DNA from: Ruminococcaceae bacterium UBA3753
GTDB taxonomy: Bacteria; Bacillota; Clostridia; Oscillospirales; Acutalibacteraceae
NCBI GenBank assembly: GCA_002372375.1
Contig: DFGJ01000011.1
Span: forward strand, 1-15,442
Length of the DNA stretch: 15,442 nucleotides
Reading direction: 5' to 3'
Made by a program: the position numbers and the translations under genes. Under the pieces are notes generated by a model. It was not told the DNA's origin, made no database searches, and worked only from the letters and a program-made list of their open reading frames with translations. Below, in pieces: positions 6,025 to 12,735 of the stretch. Position 1 is the stretch's first letter. Each line of letters opens with the position of its first letter.

Positions 6025-8113
6025 AGAGACTTACTGTGTTGAGCTTTTGGGAAAAAGTTTGGTTTTGGAGTTTGGCAAATATTCTGAGTTAGCAAATGGT
6101 TCTTGTTTTGTGCGATATGGCGAGACAGTGGTGGGTGTGACTGTTTGCTGTACTGACAAACCAAAAGAGGATGTGGATTTTTTCCCTCTGTCTGTGGATT
6201 ATGAGGAAAAATTCTATGCTTGTGGTAGGGTTCCTGCGTCTTTTGGCAGACGTGAGGGAAAACCATCTGAGCGGGCCATTTTAACCGCAAGGCTTATAGA
6301 TAGGTCTATACGTCCTCTATTTCCCAAAGATCTACGTAATGAAGTAAGCGTAGTTTGTACTGTTTTTTCAATGGACCCGGATTCATCGCCTGAGATAGCG
6401 TCTATAGTAGGTACTTCTGCAGCCCTTTGCGTATCTGATGTACCATGGGATGGTCCGATTGCTGCTACTAACGTTGGAATAGTTGGTGACAGATTTCTCT
6501 TTAACCCGTCGAGTAAACTGGTCGAGACTTCTGACATGCTCACGACGGTTGTTTCTACCAGCGACTTGGTTACTATGGTAGAGGCGGCAGCCAAGGAAGT
6601 GCCCGATGAAATCGTGATGCAAGCTATTCGTGAAGGACATAGGTTTAATCAAAAGATTATAAGTTTTATAGAAAACATCCAAAAAGGCATTGGTAAGGGC
6701 AAGCGCACTTATGAAAAAGAAATACTTTGTGAAGATATCTTTAGGCAAATTGCAGATTTTTCGACTAAAGATTTAAAATGTGCACTGCAGAAGAAGGAAA
6801 AGTCTGAACGTGCGGCTAGTTTGTCTTCAATTTATGAGGGTGTGCGAGACAAATTTTCTGAGATTTATCCGGACTATACTGAAAAATTTGATAATTATCT
6901 TTACTTGTTACAAAAAGAAATAGTTCGCACGTGGATATACCGTTACGGTAAAAGGGTTGATGGTAGAAAATTGGATGAGCTTCGTAAACTTAGTGCGGAG
7001 GTAGGTCTTTTACCCAGAGCACACGGTTCTGCCGTTTTCACGCGCGGGCAGACGCAAGTGCTTTCTACTGTTACTCTTGGCTCTATTAAAGACAGGCAGC
7101 TTGTAGATAACCTTTATGGTGAGCATGAAAAAAGGTACATTCATCACTATAATTTTCCGGCTTATTCTGTGGGTGAGGCTAGGTCGCTGCGTGCTCCGGG
7201 GAGGAGAGAGATAGGCCACGGTGCGTTGGCCGAAAGGGCGCTTTTGCCAGTTATACCCAAGGAGGAGGACTTTCCATACACGATCCGAGTTGTTAGCGAT
7301 GTTTTGTCGTCGAACGGTTCTACGTCACAGGGTTCAGTTTGCGGGTCTACTCTTGCTTTGATGGATGCGGGTGTACCAATTACATCGCCTGTAGCTGGTA
7401 TTTCGTGCGGTCTGGTTTTTAAAGACAAAGATCACTGGGTTACGATGGTCGACATTCAGGGGTTAGAGGATTTTTTTGGGGATATGGATTTTAAGGTTGC
7501 CGGCACCGAAAAGGGCATAACTGCAATCCAAGTGGACACGAAAATTCGCGGGTTATCTTTTGACATCATTGAAGAGGCCTTAAGAAAAACACGTGAGGCT
7601 AGGGCTAAAATATTGAATGACGTTATATTGAAGACGATAAGCAGACCAAGGAAGTCTCTTTCCAAGTACGCGCCGAAGTTGGTCGTTGGCGTTATTGCTA
7701 TTGATAAAATAAAAGATGTTATCGGTTCAGGTGGTAAAGTGGTTCAAAAGTTGTGCGCGGATTATGACTGTAAGGTAGAAATCGCCGATGACGGTAAAGT
7801 TTTTATCAACGGGTCGGATATTGAAAAGTGCAAAGAAGCCTTGGAAATTATAAAGAGTATTGCTAGAGAAGTTAAGGTCGGAGAGATTTATAGTGGCAAA
7901 GTCACGAAAGTGGTTAAGTACGGTGCGTTTGTAGAAATTTTTCCTGGTAAAGAGGGCTTTTGTCATATATCCCAGTTGGATAATAAAAGGATAGAAAATA
8001 TTGATGATTTTGTGAAATCAGGTGACCCAATTTTGGTAAAAATCGTCGAGATAGACGCACAAGGAAAGATTAACTTGTCTAGAAAAGACGCTATGCCTGT
8101 GATTTGCAAATAG
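6011..8113 (+). CDS. pnp: Polyribonucleotide nucleotidyltransferase (PNPase)
   Basis: A phosphorolytic 3'-5' exoribonuclease, homotrimeric, acting in mRNA decay. 700 residues from ATG 6011, the normal length. The first RNase PH domain ends near 145 (RREGKPSERAILTARLIDRSIRPLFP at ~80-105), followed by a helical linker to ~310. The second, catalytic RNase PH domain covers ~315-545: GRREIGHGALAERALLPVIP, the phosphate loop STSQGSVCGSTLALMDAGVP, and metal/active-site residues D487, D493 and K495 in LEDFFGDMDFKVAGT. A KH domain lies at ~555-618, with GSGGK where GPGGK is usual, and an S1 domain at ~623-693. The start is uncertain. ATG 6011 fits the family N-terminus but has no Shine-Dalgarno site. 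In-frame TTG 5978 would add 11 residues. The best ribosome binding site serves ATG 5974, which is out of frame. Confidence 0.97.
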   Translation: MQGSKETYCVELLGKSLVLEFGKYSELANGSCFVRYGETVVGVTVCCTDKPKEDVDFFPLSVDYEEKFYACGRVPASFGRREGKPSERAILTARLIDRSIRPLFPKDLRNEVSVVCTVFSMDPDSSPEIASIVGTSAALCVSDVPWDGPIAATNVGIVGDRFLFNPSSKLVETSDMLTTVVSTSDLVTMVEAAAKEVPDEIVMQAIREGHRFNQKIISFIENIQKGIGKGKRTYEKEILCEDIFRQIADFSTKDLKCALQKKEKSERAASLSSIYEGVRDKFSEIYPDYTEKFDNYLYLLQKEIVRTWIYRYGKRVDGRKLDELRKLSAEVGLLPRAHGSAVFTRGQTQVLSTVTLGSIKDRQLVDNLYGEHEKRYIHHYNFPAYSVGEARSLRAPGRREIGHGALAERALLPVIPKEEDFPYTIRVVSDVLSSNGSTSQGSVCGSTLALMDAGVPITSPVAGISCGLVFKDKDHWVTMVDIQGLEDFFGDMDFKVAGTEKGITAIQVDTKIRGLSFDIIEEALRKTREARAKILNDVILKTISRPRKSLSKYAPKLVVGVIAIDKIKDVIGSGGKVVQKLCADYDCKVEIADDGKVFINGSDIEKCKEALEIIKSIAREVKVGEIYSGKVTKVVKYGAFVEIFPGKEGFCHISQLDNKRIENIDDFVKSGDPILVKIVEIDAQGKINLSRKDAMPVICK

Positions 8114-8285
8114 AAAACTTTGTAGTCCGGGCCATAGTGAAGCGCAAAGCAAGCACTGCTAGTTTTAGAAGTTTGTGTAGGGAGCGGGCCGATTGAATCG
8201 AGCCTTATATGGCGAGTAGCTGTGAATTCCTAAGCAGCGCTGAAAACAGACACTCCAAGTTAAATCGTGCCTCAAACGCAGAGAG

Positions 8286-8345
8286 GTGTGGCGGTCGGTT
8301 TCGGTTTTAGCTTTTTTAATCGCCGCACGATATGGCTGTTTTTTT
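8286..8345 (+). terminator. Probable terminator of the rpsO-pnp transcript
   Basis: GTGTGGCGGT (8286-8295) pairs over ten positions with ATCGCCGCAC (8319-8328), two of them G-T. A seven-T run follows at 8339-8345, ten bases after the stem, so it is not fully canonical. A competing stem, CGTGCCTC with GAGGTGTG just upstream, would exclude it. Confidence 0.45.
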
Positions 8346-8489
8346 ATCTTCAATACTCTTTACGCTAATCTATACATTTTTGCAATGTTAGCTTTAGCCT
8401 TTTTTCTTTTTCTAAAACTTAAGTTTATGACTGCGAAAAATAGGACTAAATGTTACCAATAAAATGATGGTAATAGATTTTAAAATTTG

Positions 8490-9250
8490 AAAGGCTATAA
8501 TTGAGAAATATCACTGTAACCTGTAGATCTTTTTTCTTTGAAACTAAAAAAGGCTGCTGCTCTGGCTGTCTGTCTTTAACACTATAAAAACGAAAGGATA
8601 ATTTTTGTTTTTTATGTAAAGCACTGAGATTCCTAGTTTAAAGGCTATAACTCGAAGTTGTACTGTATTCTACGTTTTTTTGAAGCTAAAAACTATTCTG
8701 TCTTTAGCACCATCGTAACGGACGAATGATTCTTTTGTTTTTTTATACACAGCACTGTATTTGCAACTCCCGGTTTAAAGGCTATGTTTTAAAAATGCAC
8801 TGTAACCTGTGAATACTTTCTCTTTGAAGCTAAAAACTATTTTTTGGGTCTGTTTTTGTTAATATCAAAACAGACGAATGATTTTTGTGATTTTTATACA
8901 CAGCTCTGTATTTGCGACTCCCGGTTTAAAGGCTATGTTTTAAAAATACACTGTAACCTGGGAATACTTTTTCTTAAAAGCTAAAATCTGTTGTTTGGGT
9001 CTGTTTTTGGTACCATCAAAAATGATTTTTGTTTTTTTCATACATATCACTGTATTTACGGTTCCCGGTTTAAAGACTATGTTTTAAAACTGCACTGTAA
9101 CCTGTGAATACTTTCTCTTTGAAGCTAAAAACTATTTTTTGGGTCTGTTTTTGTTAATATCAAAACGAACAAGAATTTTTATTTTTTATACACAGTGCCG
9201 TACTCTGGACTCTTGTTTTATATGCTTTTAGTACGACTGTAAGGCATTTT
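8490..9250. repeat. Satellite-like tandem array, five ~150-base units plus a decayed sixth, with DnaA-box-like sites
   Basis: The units are anchored by GG(C/A)CTAT-like sites at 8493, 8643, 8780, 8931 and 9075, giving periods of 150, 137, 151 and 144 bases. A degraded sixth start lies near 9222. The core of a unit reads CCCGGTTTAAAGGCTATG, CACTGTAACCTGTGAATAC, GAAGCTAAAAACTATT, GGGTCTGTTTTTG, then a T-rich stretch and TTATACACAGC(A/T)CTGTAT. Units 3 and 5 share 75 identical bases (8797-8871 and 9092-9166), whereas unit 4 between them differs. TTATACACA, a perfect match to the DnaA-box consensus TTATNCACA, occurs at 8743-8751, 8894-8902 and 9186-9194, with a degraded copy at 9038-9046. TGTGAATAC, a one-mismatch box on the other strand, occurs at 8808-8816 and 9103-9111. 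Unit 3 also has a perfect 9-bp hairpin (GTCTGTTTT with AAAACAGAC). No coding frame runs through it. The function is unknown. Confidence 0.85.
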
Positions 9251-9543
9251 TGTATAAACTTTTTATAATGGATTATAGTTAGATTATTTTTATAAAAAAT
9301 AGTAAAATATACCAAAAATACTCTGGAACCGATAATCCTTCGGTAAAATGTGTTCAAACGACGAGGAAGTTGGCCAGCGTACACACTGGATTAGAGCAAT
9401 AAAAATATAGAAACACCAAATTAGTATAAAGAAACACAAAAAACCTTATAGCCTGTTAATCTACCGATAAAACACTGAATAAAGTTGAATGACAACCTTC
9501 TGCCTGCTTACGTATAAGTCCGTTTTATTAACTTAAAAACTGT

Positions 9544-10770
9544 CTAGTGCCTAAAAACAAACTTTTTTAATATATCGGAAACTTTCTCTATAACACCATC
9601 ATTTTTTACCAGTAAGTTATGTGGCACTCCTTTTACAGTAGACACATTGGGCCCGTCCACTCCACGAGGGCAAGAGCTCAAAAATGCAACAGTGTCATCG
9701 CCATCGGTCATTGAAAACACATCTAGATTACCACTAATTGAATAACCTAACCTGCATTCAGTATCTATTCCAGTCCCATATATGTAAAAGCATTTGCCAC
9801 TATTTGCTAAATATTCTTTTACTTTCTCTGCAATTTCTTTTTTTGTATCGTTAGCTTTAATTATAAAGTCCTTGACTTCCCCACTGCTCTTCTTATACCA
9901 TTCGCTCTCCTCGATGTATCTATTCATATCTGAAAAACTGTTAATCACTGTGTATTCTTCATCACATTTTTGGCATAATTTTGCATCAGCGGGCTCTATT
10001 TCAAAGTACACACTGTTTGGTAAAAGTTCATACATTGAAGGATAATTTCTAACCAAATCCTCAGTTATTTTCTTTATACCTAGCAAATAAATAAAAAAAT
10101 CTACGAAACGGTTTCCAGTGTAAAATCCATTTTCCAACATATGCCACACTTTAATTGATCCGTTAAAAGGTCCAGCGATAAAAATGCAACACTGAATTTT
10201 TGAAAGTTTTTCCTGATTACCGGATACTTTCGCAATAGCACTACTAACCACCAAGCATCCCAATGAATACGCAACAAAGCAAATAGAGTCATATTCATCG
10301 AAAAGTCCTAAAAGATCCTCAGAAACGTCACGTACACTTTTTCGCCAATCGTAGTTGTACTTTACTATGTCACAATCATAATCAGTTTTAGGTCCAAATG
10401 TATCATTGAGCATACTAACAATCTTTTTGTCATTACTTGCAACACCATAGATCTTTATATCCTCTTCACCTTTGATATCTAAATTTTTGCACGGAGTAGA
10501 TGCTTCAATGTTTGTATTAACTGGCAATCCACTTTCATCAAAACTTAAAAGCTTGTAATTCTTCATAAATCGTATTAAAGATAACGGGTTAAAATTTAAC
10601 CAAACTGTTTCACCATTATTATTTTTGTTGTGCAGTGAACTATTCAACATACCTGAAACATAAACTATTGCCTTTTTTTTGCTTTTTGCAAAAGCTACTA
10701 GTGTACCAGAACAAAAACTATCCACAAATAAAAGCAAAAAAACAACCAAAGTCTTCAAACGTTTTGGCAT
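9544..10770 (-). CDS. Exported LCAT-like alpha/beta hydrolase (putative lipase/acyltransferase)
   Basis: 408 residues from ATG 10770. A 438-residue version from 10860 overlaps the promoter. Residues 1-28 form a signal peptide (PKRLK, long hydrophobic core, AFA cleavage site). The mature part follows the lecithin:cholesterol acyltransferase pattern: IVYVSGML with VWLNF (35-60), KYNYDWRKS (137-145), the nucleophile elbow AYSLG (167-171, Ser169), IFIAGPFNGS (197-205), YPSMYELLP (243-251), YGTG (331-334), acid residue D358 in DGDDTV, and His384 in GVPHNLL. The full triad is therefore present, though the elbow is A-x-S-x-G, not G-x-S-x-G, and GDDTV replaces the commoner GDGTV. Family members act on phospholipids or neutral lipids; substrate and location (cell surface or host) are inference. 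It has its own promoter, is divergent from ispG, and no other gene lies in its unit. The GGGGTT ribosome site is weak. Confidence 0.8.
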   Translation of the reverse strand: MPKRLKTLVVFLLLFVDSFCSGTLVAFAKSKKKAIVYVSGMLNSSLHNKNNNGETVWLNFNPLSLIRFMKNYKLLSFDESGLPVNTNIEASTPCKNLDIKGEEDIKIYGVASNDKKIVSMLNDTFGPKTDYDCDIVKYNYDWRKSVRDVSEDLLGLFDEYDSICFVAYSLGCLVVSSAIAKVSGNQEKLSKIQCCIFIAGPFNGSIKVWHMLENGFYTGNRFVDFFIYLLGIKKITEDLVRNYPSMYELLPNSVYFEIEPADAKLCQKCDEEYTVINSFSDMNRYIEESEWYKKSSGEVKDFIIKANDTKKEIAEKVKEYLANSGKCFYIYGTGIDTECRLGYSISGNLDVFSMTDGDDTVAFLSSCPRGVDGPNVSTVKGVPHNLLVKNDGVIEKVSDILKKFVFRH

Positions 10771-10826
10771 ACAACAACCCCAATGAAGTATAGATTTTAT
10801 TCTAGAATTTGTAACGTTACCAATAT

Positions 10827-10855
10827 ATAATACTAAATCTAAAATTAAAAAACAA
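10827..10855 (-). promoter_or_regulatory. SigA-type promoter of the LCAT-like gene
   Basis: On the minus strand, TTGTTT (10850-10855), 17 bases, TATTAT (10827-10832). The -35 box is the same as that of the other minus-strand exported-protein gene (1297-1302). A second pair closer to the gene (GTTACA, 17 bases, TATACT) is possible. Confidence 0.6.
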
Positions 10856-10906
10856 TGCATTTATTATTGTGAAACTATTTCGTTTATATTACAATTTAAA
10901 TAATAG

Positions 10907-10935
10907 TTTACAAATTGATCAATTTAGAGTATAGT
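10907..10935 (+). promoter_or_regulatory. SigA-type promoter of ispG
   Basis: TTTACA (10907-10912), 17 bases, TATAGT (10930-10935), about 35 bases ahead of the ispG start codon. It lies about 50 bases from the divergent promoter of the LCAT-like gene, so one regulator could affect both. Confidence 0.65.
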
Positions 10936-10970
10936 TTAAATTATAGTGTTTTAAAAAGAGAAATATTTTT

Positions 10971-12062
10971 ATGGAAGATGCTTCTTCGAATAAGTTTGGT
11001 TCATTTACGAAAGTGAGAAGGAACTGCAAAGTTGTGGGCATTGGGAATGTTAAGATAGGGGGCAATAACCCTATTTGCGTGCAGTCCATGCTGAACATTG
11101 ACACTAAGGACATCGGGTCTAACATAAATGAAGCTTTAAGTTTACAAAAATTAGGCTGTAACATAATAAGAGTGGCCATACCTGACAAAGAATCGCTAAA
11201 TCTACTAGAAAAACTTAAAGAAAATACTAATATGCCAGTTGTGGCAGATATCCACTTTGACTATAAATTGGCCGTTGAGGCAGTAGCTGCCGGTGCTGAT
11301 AAGATCCGCATAAACCCAGGGAATATAGGATCCAAACAGAATATAAAAAAAATCGTAGTCACTTGCCAAAAGAAAAATATCCCCATTAGAGTAGGCATCA
11401 ACTCTGGGTCTCTAGAAAAGGATATACTGGAAAAATACGGCTCACCTAATTCGGAGGCACTTTTTGAAAGCGCTCTTAGAAGCATTGAACTGTTTGAAAG
11501 CTTAGATTTTTATAATTTAGTCCTGTCAGTGAAGTCATCTGATGTGATGACGTCTGTAAAAGCTTACGAAATGATAGCTAATGCGTGCGAGTATCCCCTT
11601 CACTTGGGGATTACCGAAACAGGTAACGGCAACTTAGCTGTCGTAAAGTCTGCTGTCGGGATAGGCACCTTACTTTTAAATGGTATAGGTGACACTATAC
11701 GGGTTACTCTAACAGACACCCCGCAGAAAGAAGTGCTTTGCGCAAGAGATATACTTTATTCTGTTGGACTGTTGAAAGATTATGGTCCAGAAGTGATAGC
11801 TTGCCCGACATGTGGCCGAACTAAAATAGACATAATAAAAATAACTAAAGACGTAAAAAAAAGGTTATCTGGTTGCAAAAAAAATATAAAAGTTGCAATT
11901 ATGGGTTGTGCTGTAAATGGGCCGGGAGAAGCCAAGGAAGCAGATATAGGCATTGCTGGTGGTGATGGTTGTGCTATTATTTTTAAAAAAGGTGAAATTT
12001 TAAAAAAAGTCGATGAAGGCAGTATTATCGAATCTTTAATTAAAGAAATAGAAACAATTTAA
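10971..12062 (+). CDS. ispG: 4-hydroxy-3-methylbut-2-en-1-yl diphosphate synthase (MEP pathway)
   Basis: An iron-sulfur enzyme that converts MEcPP to HMBPP, the penultimate step of the MEP isoprenoid pathway in the cytoplasm. The 363 residues match the compact bacterial form. The N-terminal TIM barrel shows VKIGGNNPICVQSM (27-40), VADIHFDYKLAVEA (91-104) and KIRINPGNIGS (111-121), then LGITETGNG. The C-terminal cluster domain keeps all [4Fe-4S] ligands: Cys278 and Cys281 in ACPTCGR, Cys313 in MGCAVNGPGEA, and Glu320. The start ATG 10971 is the only reasonable one before the conserved block; the ribosome site (AGAG) is weak. It stands alone: dxr and the site-2 protease, its frequent neighbours, are absent here, and 670 gene-free bases follow. 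It shows the organism makes isoprenoids by the MEP route. Confidence 0.97.
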   Translation: MEDASSNKFGSFTKVRRNCKVVGIGNVKIGGNNPICVQSMLNIDTKDIGSNINEALSLQKLGCNIIRVAIPDKESLNLLEKLKENTNMPVVADIHFDYKLAVEAVAAGADKIRINPGNIGSKQNIKKIVVTCQKKNIPIRVGINSGSLEKDILEKYGSPNSEALFESALRSIELFESLDFYNLVLSVKSSDVMTSVKAYEMIANACEYPLHLGITETGNGNLAVVKSAVGIGTLLLNGIGDTIRVTLTDTPQKEVLCARDILYSVGLLKDYGPEVIACPTCGRTKIDIIKITKDVKKRLSGCKKNIKVAIMGCAVNGPGEAKEADIGIAGGDGCAIIFKKGEILKKVDEGSIIESLIKEIETI

Positions 12063-12664
12063 GAAATGGGATCCTACAAAAATGGTTAAATTTGGCGAAA
12101 GATGTGTGAAGGCTAGATGACGTTTATTCTCATAAAGAGATGTACGAAAAAGTAATCGACAATTTTTTTGCTATCTTTTCAGTGTTTAACCCTATAGAAG
12201 CGGTCTTTCTGCCGCGTGGCTGTCCAAACACGGTATGGCAGTAGTGTTAATTTAAAAAGAATCTTCCAAGTAATAATGGTAAAAGTTCTATAAATTCATT
12301 CAAATTTGTAAGAAAATGAATTTGCTAGCCGACTTGCTAGAACAACCCGACTGTTGATTACAGATCTTTGGGTACTCTGCGAATAAGTATAGTTAAAATT
12401 TAGAGAAATCGTATGAACGCAAATTTTTGTCGTGGTTTTATAATGTATCGTGTCTTCATCTTTATGACGTAAAAGTCACAAAATTAGCGTTCAGTAGTAA
12501 GAGCCTTGAGTTGACATACATAATGACTCTTTTTGAGAACCGTAACAAATGTCGAATTCTTCTAAGCAAAACCTTAAAGACAAAGCGATTATTATTACTG
12601 GCCTAGTAAATAGTAAATTTTGTGTATTCAAATTATAAATTAATATTTTTTTATTTTTTTATAA
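12063..12664. other. Gene-free gap between ispG and the 427-residue exported protein gene
   Basis: No gene is supported. A compound hairpin stands out at 12209-12241: CTGCC with GGCAG outside, CGTG with CACG inside, and a 10-base loop. No T run follows, so it is not a normal terminator. TAATCGACAA at about 12152 followed by CTTTTCA also occurs, with similar spacing, in copy B of the cmk-leader duplication. Confidence 0.5.
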
Positions 12665-12693
12665 TTGACTTTTTGCCCTCCTCGTTTTATAAT
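12665..12693 (+). promoter_or_regulatory. Strong SigA-type promoter of the 427-residue exported protein gene
   Basis: TTGACT (12665-12670), 17 bases, and a perfect TATAAT (12688-12693). This is the closest to consensus in the window, so the gene behind it is probably well expressed. The leader is about 35 bases. Confidence 0.85.
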
Positions 12694-12735
12694 GACTGAA
12701 GTGCCTTAAGTAAAATTTTTAAGAGGTACGGATAT

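Larger units (their letters stand above)
8114..9543. other. 1.4-kb non-coding region between convergent pnp and the LCAT-like gene
   Basis: No protein gene is supported on either strand. It contains, in order: a GC-richer, hairpin-forming pnp 3' region with a terminator (8117-8345), an AT-rich spacer (8346-8490), a tandem array of about 150-base units (8490-9230), a very AT-rich tract (9241-9330), and an unstructured stretch up to the LCAT-like gene's stop. Frames of 62-74 codons on the minus strand lack ribosome binding sites and motifs. Confidence 0.65.

Noticed and set aside
5778..6290. Long minus-strand frame opposite rpsO/pnp (and similar frames opposite pnp, ispG, cmk and the 427-residue gene)
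   Set aside because: These are shadow frames of strongly conserved genes, without ribosome sites or family motifs.
8117..8345. RNase P RNA, tmRNA or SRP RNA in the GC-rich region after pnp
   Set aside because: AGTCCGGGCC recalls a piece of RNase P RNA, but the other conserved RNase P blocks are missing, and no tmRNA tag frame, CCA-type end or SRP GGAAGCAGC-like loop is present.
8165..8353. 62-codon minus-strand frame after pnp
   Set aside because: No ribosome site, and it overlaps the hairpin/terminator region of pnp.
8490..9250. CRISPR array
   Set aside because: The units are ~150 bases and similar along their whole length. They do not consist of 25-40-base repeats with unique spacers, and no cas genes are present.
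10101..10298. Alternative 65-codon frame inside the LCAT-like gene
   Set aside because: It overlaps the nucleophile region of the LCAT-like protein in another frame and has no independent support.
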